NCBI GenBank assembly: GCA_034190875.2
Contig: CM067344.1
Span: 66,288,557 to 66,352,556, forward strand
Source of the DNA: Urechis unicinctus
Taxonomy: Eukaryota; Annelida; Polychaeta; Xenopneusta; Urechidae
DNA: 64,000 bases
Direction of reading: 5' to 3'
Shown here: positions 12,101 to 24,194 of the stretch, in pieces
How the letters are laid out: every line of letters starts with the position of its first letter
Position numbering within the stretch: the stretch's first letter is position 1
The notes under the pieces: generated by a model
Databases searched by the model: none
Told to the model about the DNA's origin: nothing
What the model saw: the letters and a program-made list of their open reading frames with translations, nothing else
Made by a program: the position numbers and the translations under genes

Positions 12101-13445
12101 TCCTTGTTGAATTCTGTACGTAATTAATCTGCAGTACTTGTGAGAAGTCTGGGCGCCATATAACACAGTGTTGGTGTACCATTGAACCTGGGCTGCCTTT
12201 TTTTTACCATAGCATGTTTTGTGAATTCTTTTGATGGTAGTATCAGAGTCGTTTGTTATGAAATAAGATGTTGCTGCATTGCAGATGCCCCATGGTGTGG
12301 ACATTGCAAACAGCTCGCTCCCATCTGGGATTCTCTGGGTGAGAAATTTGCTGACCGTGATGATATTGTCATTGCCAAGATGGATTCCACGGCTAATGAA
12401 GTCGATGGTGTCAAGGTCCAAAGCTTCCCCACCATCAAATACTTCCCCAAGGCAGGCCTCGAGGTAAGTGACTGCAGTCATGATATCAGGCTCCATTTGA
12501 CTTGAATTATCATATAACGTGATGAGAAATTGGACTCCTTAATTACACTACAAACTGTCATGTTCAATTAAGCACCACCCCATTCTTTTGGGACGACCTT
12601 TTATAGACCCAACCTATTGTGTTACTGTGTTATGTATTCTAGTATACGCTATTTCACAGTCGGTTCCTTGTAACAGTAAATGTCCCAAAAGTGTTCAAAA
12701 CTCTTTAAAAAAATTAAAGACGGATCTTGTGATTTATTTGTCAGGCTGTGGATTTCAATGGCGATAGGACTCTGGAGGGATTCAGCAAGTTCTTGGAGAG
12801 TGATGGCAAGGTGGGTGGTGGACCTTCAGAGGAGGTTGGTGTCAGTTTTAATTAAGATGATGTTGTTTTATCAAGAGGGTACTGGGGTTATCTTAAATAC
12901 ATACTCAAATGAGTTTCGTCTTTGGATGGAAGAGAATGAGGCGAATAGACACTGAAGGGATGATTTATGTGTATTGTGAATAGAAAAAAATGGCATGATG
13001 GCTATTGAGTGATATGATGAGAGTTGTTATTGGAGGAGGGATATGGTTGATAAACAAAGGTGGTTTAATTAAAGGTGTGGGTTATATTTGGTGTTGCAGT
13101 GTGTTGATTAGCATTATTCATGTTATTGCATATGAAGAACATTGGTGCCATTGTTTGAATCTGAGGTGACATGATAATTGGCAGTTGGTGTTTGTAACTA
13201 CAAGATGGTTGTATAGTAATCTTTATGGTGATAAGTTAATGGTTCCTGATTTATCCTCACATAAGTAGGTTATCAGTCATAGGCTTCACACATCACATTG
13301 TACACTTTGTTAGCTATCCACCAAACGTTATATATTTCTATGTCTGTTTTCCTGAGCTTGCATTTTGTTTGCCGTGTAACAGGAGATTGAGGAAGTTGAG
13401 GAGGAAGAAGAGGAGGGCGAGGATATTCCTAAGGACGAGTTATAG
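9106..13445 (+). CDS. P4HB: Protein disulfide isomerase (PDIA1/P4HB type), complete, 10 exons
   Basis: ER-lumen thiol oxidoreductase and chaperone; in animals it also forms the beta subunit of prolyl 4-hydroxylase. Exons: 9106-9253, 9917-10114, 10348-10481, 10671-10916, 11090-11215, 11528-11728, 11995-12115, 12285-12463, 12745-12834, 13383-13445. All junctions are GT-AG and in phase, giving 501 residues (human P4HB has 508). A hydrophobic signal peptide ([17 protein letters not shown]) is followed by domain a with APWCGHCK (Cys54/Cys57), non-catalytic b and b', domain a' with a second APWCGHCK (Cys396/Cys399), an acidic Glu-rich tail and a C-terminal KDEL retrieval signal. The start is the only in-frame ATG giving a signal peptide. 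An ERSE-like promoter element suggests unfolded-protein-response control. The introns in a and a' both split the Tyr codon just before APWCGHC. Nothing in the gene is broken. Confidence 0.97.
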
Positions 13446-14063
13446 TGTCCCCCATAATCTCATTATAGCCTTGACAGCACACTCGCCCTATAGTGCAACA
13501 AGAAACTTAAGCATATACACGTTTTCCAATTCTTTCAAAGGTTTTCCCATAGCAAACATCACTAAGACTTTATGTATGATAAGCTCAATTCTTCTTGAAA
13601 TCAAATTCAGTTGTAGCTTTCATCATACAGTACCATTGGGTAAATGTGAGTAAGTCTGTGTGATGTATGTAGTCAAATGTGTTTGTCCTAGTTGTTTAAG
13701 AGCAGTCTCCATTCCAAATGTGTACCTAATGCTGATTGCTTTGTTAAAATATACCCACCATACATGACTTCCTGTGTGTTTGAGTCCGTCGGTGTAAGGA
13801 TGTTCCTGAAGTTGTAGTTATTTAAAAATTAGTTCATAAATTAAGGATATATTATCCTAGAGTGATTGCAATTCTTGGTGATTTTTCATCTGGTCATCAG
13901 GCAGTGTTGTAAACTACCATGTCTGGACAGTGAATTAGATAATTGAGACACAGACTTAGCAAGTGAGAAGCATGTGTGGTCTGTGGTCTATTTTAAAGTG
14001 ACACAACTTGTCATTATCTGTATGTAACTCTTTTACAATGAATTGTGCCATCGACATTGATGG

Positions 14064-14069
14064 AATAAA
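14064..14069 (+). terminator. Candidate poly(A) signal of PDI
   Basis: AATAAA about 620 nt after the PDI stop codon is the first canonical signal I found downstream on this strand. The 3' UTR would therefore run from 13446 to about 14085. Confidence 0.45.
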
Positions 14070-16307
14070 GAAAACGGTTGGAAAGGAATTGTCCTGTTTA
14101 AACCTTGTTGATACTAGATCACATACCTGGTATGGTGGTAGAGTATGTATAAATAGGAATTGGGTGAGAAATGGTTGGTATGGTAGAATGTAAACACTGA
14201 TCACTGTATGGTTGGATGGGACAGCAGGCTGTACAAGGACCAACGGACTGGTCTGGACCTGTTATAAGTAATGGCATCACCGATTCACATGGGTTTTACT
14301 TGCCGAGGTTAATAATAACTGCCATTCCACTTACTAATGCTGAGGAACAAAGGGTGGTCGAACGATCAGCCAACAAGTCGACTTGTTACGGCATCTATAG
14401 CTGACCATAAGAGACCATTTTCAGGGGGCAAAGTTTGATCATGGAGAAATAATCATTACTCCATGGTTTGATCAACCTTAACACCGTGCAGTGTTTGCTT
14501 ATCTTATTACGAAAAGTGATTTTTATTCAAACAGATAAGAAACCTGCGCGTGTTCATTGTTAGGTCGATAAAACAGTGCATACACGTACATTGTGAGTGG
14601 GTAGGTGAGTGAGTGACAGTAAGCGATTAAGTGGGAGAACGAGCGCCCCATACTCCGGTATGGAGTCAATCGGCGGCTGAGTAAATATGCGAGCGAGCAC
14701 GCTAATCGTTGAGTACCCTTTCTGGTGTCAGTCATGCGTGTGTGAAAAGGGCAAGTCATTAATCATTAATTCCTAATATCGTAAAAATATGATAGTGCCT
14801 GGCAAGAGAACCCACCTCATCACAACAGACACATTCTGCAGAGTTTTGTTACAGAATTTTGCTTGCGTTATGTAAGATCGGAACGATTTAATATAAAGAC
14901 TGCATAACTAATTGTGAACCCCGCGCTAAGTGGGTAATTAGAGGGCTCTAGCTACTTCTTCTGGTACATGAATATGCTATCATAACGGACTTCTGATCCT
15001 GTTGACCTGATTACCCACAGGTACACGCGCACAAGCATCATCATGATCAGACACCACACGCAGTGTACGATCATAATGACCTACAACGCCTGTTCTGCGT
15101 GCGCGTGTCCAATACAGTTTCGTTGAGCGTGTAATTTAATTTACCTCATTATTGTAGTTATGAGTAAATATTATCTCAGTGTATTGACAATGCGACGGTT
15201 GAGGCCTAAATGGGCTCCTGGGATTGATCAAGTGATACATAATAATCGCCGATGCGCAGGATCATCACATGTTGTGATGCATTGATGAAGAATTACGCGG
15301 TCTAATAATTTACGAGTTTACGAATCAGGCATCTTGTTTGGTTGTTGGCTCTCAGAGATTTAGCCAATCACAGCAAAGCATTGAATCGATGTGTTCTAGA
15401 TGATGTCATGCAATCCTAATTGCGTTTCCTGGCGCATGTACGCTGTAACCTGCTAACTGTAATGCAAAAAAAATTAAATAACCGTACAAACGGCTATGCT
15501 GTTGGCCTTCCCGACGCGATGGGTATACAAATCATGCCGAGGCAGCAATATTAACATTTGCTGGAGTCGGTGCAATTAATTATTGATGGCGGCTATAATG
15601 CCAGGCAGATAATGGCCGGGATATCGTTCGCCCTGTCGATTTGCAGACGAGTTAAGGGTTATCACCAGTAGACAGATTAATAGGCTTAATATGGCTGACT
15701 ATTGTCCCTAGCGGTCTCTAATGAAATAATTGCCCCCTGTTTGGGTTGTTTTACTGTTGCATGCCAAATTTCACTTCAACGTTATTTCTGCAAATTTATG
15801 TTGGTACTTCATTAGACACACACATGCCTGGCGATGATGGGCTTTCATGTGCAGTGGTTTTCTGTTGAAACCGATGCATGCGACGACAGCTCAATGTCAT
15901 GGAAACATTCCTTGGCGTTTGTTTTTGCCATGAATTATTACAATCTTTTCAAGTTCTTATTTCGGATGACAACATGACAACATCGAATTAATGGACGGAT
16001 AATAGACCGACACTTCGTCAGAAATCTGCGTACAATTATCGTTGCAATTTTCATGTTAAAAACATATTACGATGAAGGTCAATAGGTTATTCATATGAAA
16101 CATTAATTATCAAAAGAGTAAGTGAATTCCCCAAAAAAATCTTGCGTTGAGTATTGCATTCCAGTCTTGATCCCATGAGCTATTTTCGAGATGCTTAGCG
16201 TCTGGAGATATCTCATGAAAGACCTGCGTTGCTACCACGCAGGTATCTGATTATAGATCAGGTATGCCGGCGTTGGAGGGGCTTCTCACCTGGGAAGGTC
16301 GCGGTGA

Positions 16308-16472
16308 TATAAACACTAGGGAATAGGCGAACTGCGAGTCAAGGCCTCCGATAAACACTACACTCATTCTTGTCAGCACTAGAGCGACGGCATATCAAAT
16401 ACTTTAGGTGCGAATGAGGCTAACCAGAGCGACATCCAAGTTGCACTGGATTCTATATACATTCGTTACTTG
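16308..16472 (+). promoter_or_regulatory. Possible promoter and first exon (TATAAA to splice donor)
   Basis: TATAAA at 16308-16313 is followed by an ATG at 16414, which opens a 35-codon frame, and by a GTAAGC donor at 16472. The donor leaves phase 1, which does not join the phase-0 exon at 21588, so the exon would have to be non-coding or belong to another transcript. This is speculative. Confidence 0.15.
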
Positions 16473-17154
16473 TAAGCATTTGTTTATCACGGCAATCGGA
16501 GATATATTCGCGCGTAAGTGACTGTACGTATAGCTCTACTGGACGTCTTGTTGAGTGTATCACCGTCGAGCAGGGCTACTCTATGTATAGCTCTCCCGAA
16601 CCAAACTGTAGTCACGGATTGACAAGACAGATACTGCCTAAGCTGGTCGTTTAGCAAGCCACGCATCCTTTGCGTTTATATGTTTATGGAGCTGTATGTA
16701 GGAAAAAGTGAAATTGTTTTGATACATAAAAGCATTTGAATGCAAATTTGAAGAGTTATTTTCAAAATATTCGGTTTAAATACAATAAATTGAAATGTTT
16801 GACTCGAATTGTAATGTTCACATCAATGAACAGAAAAAAAAGATTTTTTTTTTTTTTTAGGTTTACAGATATCACGAGAACCTGAGTACGAAGAAACAGA
16901 TATCAGAAAACCTAACAACAATCTCAATTATGAATTCAAGCAATTGGTCAGAATGACAAACGCAAACCCATGTGTCAGCCAGGAAATTCCGGGTTGTCAT
17001 CCCGTATCCCCTGAATAAACCCAAGCTAGACACCCCGCGATTGTTTGCCCTGGACACAGCCCGTATTCCACGGCCCCGCCTGTTGTGTTTTTGTCACCGG
17101 GCTTTGCTTGTTTTGCCGAAACTTGGCAGTCGGCGTCTCCCCTGACAGTGTTTG

Positions 17155-17173
17155 CCAATCGTGGGGGCGGGGC
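17155..17173 (+). promoter_or_regulatory. CCAAT box next to a GC box, promoter-like patch
   Basis: CCAAT at 17155-17159 and GGGGGCGGGGC at 17163-17173 are adjacent in a locally GC-rich patch. A TTGGCAG half-site lies about 30 bp upstream. The combination is typical of TATA-less animal promoters and could drive a short Caskin transcript. Motif evidence only. Confidence 0.25.
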
Positions 17174-19708
17174 CGAGGAATCGAATGGCAATGGTGGGAG
17201 AAAAATTCTATGCAAAACATTATTCATTAAACGTACCTTTCATGTCAGTTTTATAATCAATAAACCACTGGGCTCGAAGCTATGATTTAGTACACCTGCA
17301 AATTTGTCAGCGTTGCTCAGTAGAATGATTCGCGTAACGCTGCAGAGCCTGATGGACTGAAGGTGAAAGAGGAGGAGGGGCTATCAACAAAACCCCACTG
17401 CGCATGCCCCAAGACAACTTGGCAATAATCGAGCAGCGAGTGTGGAGGGAACCCTTCGGCGATGGATCAGAGATCGATATATACGTTGTTATCACACTAG
17501 CTCTTGGAAATAGTTAAGATCTGTTGGAATATATCAATACAACGTCTGAGTTGACATATTTTCGGCAGTATATGCTGTGGGATACTCGAACTGCAACGTA
17601 AAAATTTAACTCTTTCTGTGAACCAGCGGAGCACAGTGTTAGGCTATTCGGACTGCCCACTCACGATTTAGTATCTCGGAGTCCAGCGCGCTTGTGTTAG
17701 TCAAGCTAGATGTGAGGCGCCCGGGTTCGGAGCAGTTAAAGACTTTCTGGAGGTCAGTTTAAATTGACATATATGTTACTAACATTTAACTCGGTCCGTT
17801 CAAAGCGCTGACTAAGTTCACGCGGTTATTTGAAGGAAACTTCAAAGGGTACGAACGGAAATAAGGTTCAGTGAACGAATGTTCCCAACCTTAAAACTTA
17901 GACCCGCACTGCTGATCTAAGGTAGGCTTTGACTTACAAGGTACCCAATCCTAGCCCTGCGCGGACGTATCATTTCATTATAACTTAGAAGCCCTGTATG
18001 GCTAACACAGTCCCTGCCTTTGACAGTTACTGAGTTAGTGTCAGTGGTCAGGCACAGCTGTCATGATAAATTTGTCTTGGGGGAAAATATTTGGTACTCA
18101 AAACTAATGCAAAAGTTTGTTAACCACTCAATTCAATTTATGGCAGGGAAAAGCATTTTAATTTCCCCCAAAATGTTCTGAAACCTTGTTAATTTTTATA
18201 ATTATCTCCCTGTTAAGTTGTGTATCTGCCTTAGACTGTTAAATAATGATTAAGTTATGGGATGACAACATCATGTTTATGATCAAATACTCTTGTATGG
18301 TTTCCATGAAAGATGCTACAAGAGTGATGTGGTACAATTCCATGGACTGTTCACTTTGAACCAAGTTTCTTGTAGCATTCATCCAGGGGATAGTGGAATG
18401 GGAAGGTCACTTCTACTTTCTGACTCATTGTTTGCATGGAATCCAAGGTTATAAAATGTCACAACTTGCAGTTGGTTAAGGCATTTTTCAGATGTTAAGG
18501 AAAAAATATTGTTTTCACATAAAGTTGCAGTGTTTTGTGATGATATAATAATTTGAATGTTGGTATTCTTGTGACTTGTGTACATAGACTGCACTTTGAT
18601 ATTACCAAATCGTCTAGTATTGGTTCAACTGTTTGGATACATTTTAACATAACTGTTGTATGTTTGCCATTCCTCCAAGAATGGAAGTCACTCGTAGGTT
18701 GACTTATGCTTACTCTTACCTTGCTTTCTGTTCGCGATAGTTATATAGCCCACTTTTTGCCTAAGTCGCATGGCACTTAGACTTTAGACAAACCTTTGTG
18801 CCAGTTGTTATAGCAGAGATGAGCATGTTGTTATACTCAGTATATCACTGGCCGAATCTGGCACCAGATTGAGCCATATACAATATCATATTGACATATT
18901 GTCTGATAGATCTAATCTCATCTTATATACATATATGATCCTATCAAGTTGAAATCTCCAATTAGATTTGTCAAGACAGATATGATCTGAAAGTTATTTC
19001 ATGTTAATGTATATTGTATGGAGAGGTAATTATTTTTGCTTTTTAAAAAAAAGATTACAAGGCTGACTGCTTAAGCTACTGATTCATATGTAATTGGTGC
19101 TATGATGTATTATGTTCTTCGGCCATATGTTCATTATCATTCACGGCAGCTAGTTGGAGAGAGGGAAGTAAACAGGTATGGTGAACTCACGTGACATCTC
19201 CTCTGATGGATCATCAATACCCATACCTCACGATAACAGTCCATATAGATTTTCAATTAAAGTAGTACTATAAATTAGATATCTGTCAGGTGATATATTT
19301 ATGATGCCACACTTAATGTAATTAACCCTAATATTTCAAGGCTCAAAATCCTTGTTTGTTTCATTGGCGCAAGGTCAATCGTTATTCAAGGTTACACCTT
19401 CCAAACTTCTCTTTACTTTTTGTGGAAATTTGATTGGAAGATTGACAGGTCTTTTGTTTGAGAGCTCTCATTGAGTTGATTTTTTTGCCTGCAGCTGAAG
19501 TGACTCGTTGATCGTTTTTTATTTATGTACCACTGCAAGTCAGAAATACCAGTGCTGTTAAAGAAGAGATGGCGTATTGCGAATAATAGCCACTTGACCC
19601 TTGGTTCGCCAGGTGCAGCAAGCAATGGCTTGATGTTATTGACCGGTCTGATAGATGTGCGTCTCGCACCAATGAGTCATGTACACCGAGGTCACAGGGG
19701 AGGAGCCC

Positions 19709-19731
19709 GGGGGGGGGGGGGGGGGGGGGGG
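19709..19731. repeat. Homopolymer G run (23 G)
   Basis: Uninterrupted G tract preceded by GGAGCCC. Other G or C runs of 10 or more lie at 2115, 3006, about 37110, about 37156, about 60907 and 63898. Confidence 0.9.
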
Positions 19732-21587
19732 TTAGAAACAGGGCTAAGTGAACTGTGTTAATAACACGTCCTACCTGCAACATGACTTATATTCCTATAC
19801 GCTCCAGTTTGACCCGCCCCAGGCAAACATAAGGTCTCTTTAAGATATATCAAACACCGACCTGACAATTAAGTCGCCGGCAAACCGCTTACATATGACT
19901 GGAAGCAAACACCTTCATAATTGTCACGTGTGACACTGCTGACAAAATACGTCACAGGTAGATTTTAATTTGAATCCCCGGCGTATTGGATTCTGATGAT
20001 GCACCCAGTGTGTCGTCAAAGAGCCTTTGTGTTGCAGAGATTCTGTCAGGGGCCTTATGATGATATGGGCGGAGCATAAGTAATACTTTGTGATATAAAT
20101 AATATACTTCTCTTTAACCAGCTAGTATGGCCATATATTAAGGTCTAACTATTGGTTCACCAATACGGTTCTTTTAACTCCATTCTGTAGGTTTTTGTGA
20201 GTGACCGAGAGTATAGTTTGTTGGGACAAGCCTGTTGGTTGATGACAGACGCCCGGGAGACGTTTTTAGCGGGAACAGAACTTGTCTGATGAGCGTAGCG
20301 AGTTTTTGGGAGTGTTGTATAGTTTTCGTTTCTCATATTGCATTCAGCTGTTATATTTATTTATCTATATCATTATTCTGAGGTCTGGAACGCATTATGA
20401 GCAATATACCGACGGTGCAATTTGATTGTCCATTGAATTGGATCGGTTCCTGTGTACGTAACTCATATGGGAACGAGTTCATTGACTGTGCTGGGGCGGC
20501 AGCGTCTTGCGTGTGAATGAAACCGCTGCTCTAGTGTATCAGCATAGTGCTCCGCTAATTAGGCCGCCATTGCATTTCTGTACATGTTGCATTTTTGTGG
20601 TAGTTAGTATGTATGTCCTGTAATTGGCTGACCACAGCTGTACGTGTTGCGCACTTTGTTAATTGACATAAACTGAATTATTAATGTTGTCTAATTGATT
20701 TTCCCATAGTGTCTTTACGCATCCACTACCACCGTTCATGACAGTATGTGCTGGGTGCCACACTATTTGTCAGCTGTTCTTTTCTCACGAATATCTCTCC
20801 TAACTGATACCGTTACGGAACTCCATCTGTTATCACTAACCACGTTATGTATTTAAAGTAACGCATCTTATACTGAAACGCGTTTTTCTGTATCTCCGAC
20901 AATGAGTCTTTTCAGTCGAGATTTTCGTTCAGTTGTGCTTGGCCTTCTGACAATCCCCCGTTACGCTAACTGAGTTAGCGCTATGTTTCTGTGAAGGCGA
21001 ATACTGACTCATGACTAAACCCTACAGCAGTCAGCGCCATTAGTTGTAATCAGATCAGCTGATGAACAAGATATAGCAGCTCGCTTCTTTCATCAAATTA
21101 TACACAAACACTGCCGAGCCCCATAACGATCACGCCGCATTACATGTAATGATATGGGCTGGAGGAAGATAAGTCGTCTTTGATGTAGAGCTGTGAGTCC
21201 TGTTGACAGGGCACAAGTGCTATGTCATCAGTAACGCCCCACCCCTTTCCTCCGCTGTCTGTCCGGCCTCTTTGCCTCTCTCTTTCCGTCCTGAGACGGC
21301 GGAGGGAGACCCTTCATGGCGGCCGCTCCTATGGGCCCTTGAGAGGCATAAACCAAGGGTACTCACACGGCAGATGATGTAACTACAAGTGATGGAGCGC
21401 ATGAGAGCGCCATAAAAGGCCACCCTGTTATTCCATAGCATACAGTTGTCAGTCTGTAGGTTAAATCACCTCGATATTAGTTTTGACCTTTAGGGGAAAT
21501 AGAAATTGCAGCGAGCATTCGCCGTGGACAGTTGGCGTGTATTATGAATATGATGGAGTTGTAAGACTGATTTTATTATTGCTACAG

Positions 21588-24194
21588 GTGGTGATTGTGG
21601 ACGACGCTGGTGGAATGTGGAAGGCGCAGACGTCCACTGGTGATGGAGGTCAGATAACCCTCTCATCCTTCCCGTCCTCATCCTCCAACAAGTCCTCGTC
21701 AGACTCCTACCACAGTAAGCCGTTCATTGTCGTAAAGTGGGTCATGTTACGATAGCTTGTGCTAATTACCGTTATGACATATTAACAAAATATCACGTTG
21801 AAATACACCAGCCCACGATGGCCACAACACTCGATGTGTGTTATGTCAAGGCGTACCCCAAAATAGCACTCTATTGGTGACTAATGCAGTGGCGATTTAA
21901 ATACGTATACAATTGAGGATTACCTTCAAGTGCCTCGACGTTGTATACACAGCCCGCTTTAAATCCAGCTAACCCTAGAAAGCCCCTCTCGACATTTGTC
22001 GGCTTTCTTGACATAGGATCTACGAGGGGGACATCTGTGGACCGCGTGTCCATGTATGTTAAGACCACATCGACTCAATGGCTGACATGGCGCTTCTCGG
22101 CTGAAAAAAGTGACGCACTTTTGTCTCTTTGCAGTATGAATGCACCTGGATAACCTCCACTAGTGTATGACAAACCGCACACGTAGTATTATTCTTTATT
22201 AAAAAAACATATTACCTCACGGTATACCTAACCCAAACCGCCCAGGACGCGCTGTTTTATGCATCTCGCGCGTTCCATTGCTCGCTTGTCCGTTTCGTTT
22301 ATTTAAGGGAATGCATAGGGCTCGCCTTTTGTGCTTGCTCAGGGTGGGGCCTCTCTTATAACTACACCTTTATGAAAAACCCTCACAGTATTGAAACTCA
22401 CTCAGTAATTGCGGGTTTGAGGGTGTGCTAAATCTGACATATGGCGAACGCTATTACTCGTCGATCTGTTTAGAAAATACCGCATGGAATGAAAGTGAAC
22501 GTGTTGACGGAAATTCCTTATGATTAGCTGTTGATGTTGAACTTAGCGGGGATGGGCATTGCCCAGGTGTGTTCCATCCTCCTTTTAAACTCTTAAATTA
22601 AACAGGCGGGCAGAGTTTTTGCAGGTGCGAGAAATAGCGCTGTTATGGCGCTTACAGTGTTTTGGCAAGCGATGAAACGATCCTTGCCAATACATGGTCG
22701 TAGCGGTAATATGAGGCAATTTTGATTGAGTGAGGGTGGCTGAGGTGGGGAGGGGGGTGGGGAGGGGATTAGAAATGGCTAGTAATTGTGGAACTTTGAC
22801 ATGTGGTGGGGAATTACAAAAGGTCTGCTCAAACAGGGTGATGAGTTAGCAAATTCTGCTCACCGGGATCAGTGGCGACCGAAAGCAAACACGTCGCATC
22901 CATGTCCTTGCCTCTTGTCGAGACAGACGGCTTTATTCACGGCAAATAACCAGTGAAGTATCAAACCCTCCCGTCGCACGGCCGCAGCTGGCCCCTAAGT
23001 GCCGCGTCACCTGCAAAGCCACAGGGCAACTGTCACGGTGCTCTTTCAAATCACATCAGCGCAACATGAAGGCCAACAGTTGTGAGTTAGCAGGCGACAA
23101 AAACGGTTTGTCACCGCAATCGCAATAATGGCGCCGGTTCAGTAATTGGAAGCGTGAGATTGGAGTGGTTGGAAGTCTCGCCTTGGTACATATCATAGCA
23201 TGGGGTGGTGTCATTTTTGGTGTGACATTGAGCCAACCCGCCAAAGTGTACCCGAGTCCTTTGAAGTCCGTTTTGGTCCCAAGTGAGCGATGTTAAATGT
23301 AGAGCTTGCATCGCTGAACGGGGCTCAGGATAAGGGTATGGGTTTATGTTGCGGTCGGGTAGCGATGAATTGAGCTTCATTTTATTTGTGAAGGTGTTTA
23401 TGGAACGGTGAGGTCTGGTACCTTTGTGGGTTCGTCATCCGGGACCTCATCGACATCCGCCATGATTGATGCTAGCACGTAACAGCGGTACAATTAGCGC
23501 ACGGTGGCGAACCATCTCATGGTAGCTATGTGTCCCGTTCACTGATTCCACACCGCTCCAATTCGCCCTTCTCGACAATATATAACGCTGTGATATTTCC
23601 TTTCAACGTCTTAGACTCATGACTAAATCTACCGACCCGAGGAGCACCGGTGTTTGTTCTCTGCTGCGCTGGCAATCGTGGTTTTCTGATTTTCGTAGCG
23701 ATATAGTGGCGTTGTAGTTAGGTATTGGCGATTTCCATGCTGTGGTTGGTTTTGGAGGAGATTTGACTTATTGGTTGATATCATGTGTCGGTAGTTATGT
23801 ATCTTTGTAGGTTTGTGTTGGTGGTTATGCATCTGTGTAGGTGTGTCGGTGGTAATGTATCTGTGTATGTGTGTGTCGGTGGTTATGTATCTGTGTAGGT
23901 GTGTGTAGGTGGTTGTGTATCTGTGTAGGTGTGTGTAGGTGGTTATGTATCTGTGTAGGTGTGTGAAGGTGGTTATGTATTTGTGTAGGTGTGTGTAGGT
24001 GGTTATGTATCTGTGTAGGTGTGTGTAGGTGGTTATGTATCTGTGTAGGTGTGTGTCGGTGGTTATGTATCTCGGTAGGTGTGTGTCAGTGGTTATGTAC
24101 TCGTGTGTTTACATGTGTTTCAGACTCGGACCGAGACAGTGGTATATCGTCTCAGCATTACTACACTCTCCAGCACTACCCACCCAACCCACAG
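21588..24194 (+). other. CASKIN: First two visible Caskin exons (Ser-rich linker)
   Basis: Exons 21588-21714 and 24124-24194 join across a phase-1 intron to a 66-residue Ser-rich linker containing NSDRDSGISSQHYYTLQHYP. Its position ahead of the SAM pair fits the linker between SH3 and SAM in other Caskins. The second exon is preceded directly by a 30-bp minisatellite. Confidence 0.75.

Larger units (their letters stand above)
14090..21587. other. Non-coding stretch between PDI and the first visible Caskin exon
   Basis: No ankyrin-repeat, SH3 or other recognisable exon was found on either strand. It contains a G run of 23 at 19709-19731, a 7-bp inverted repeat (CGCTAAC/GTTAGCG) at 20964-20980, and two promoter-like patches listed separately. 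It could be an intron of Caskin, an intergenic region holding an alternative Caskin promoter, or both. Confidence 0.5.

Noticed and set aside
12044-12496. 150-codon minus-strand frame across PDI exons 7-8
   Set aside because: Antisense shadow of the PDI coding sequence.
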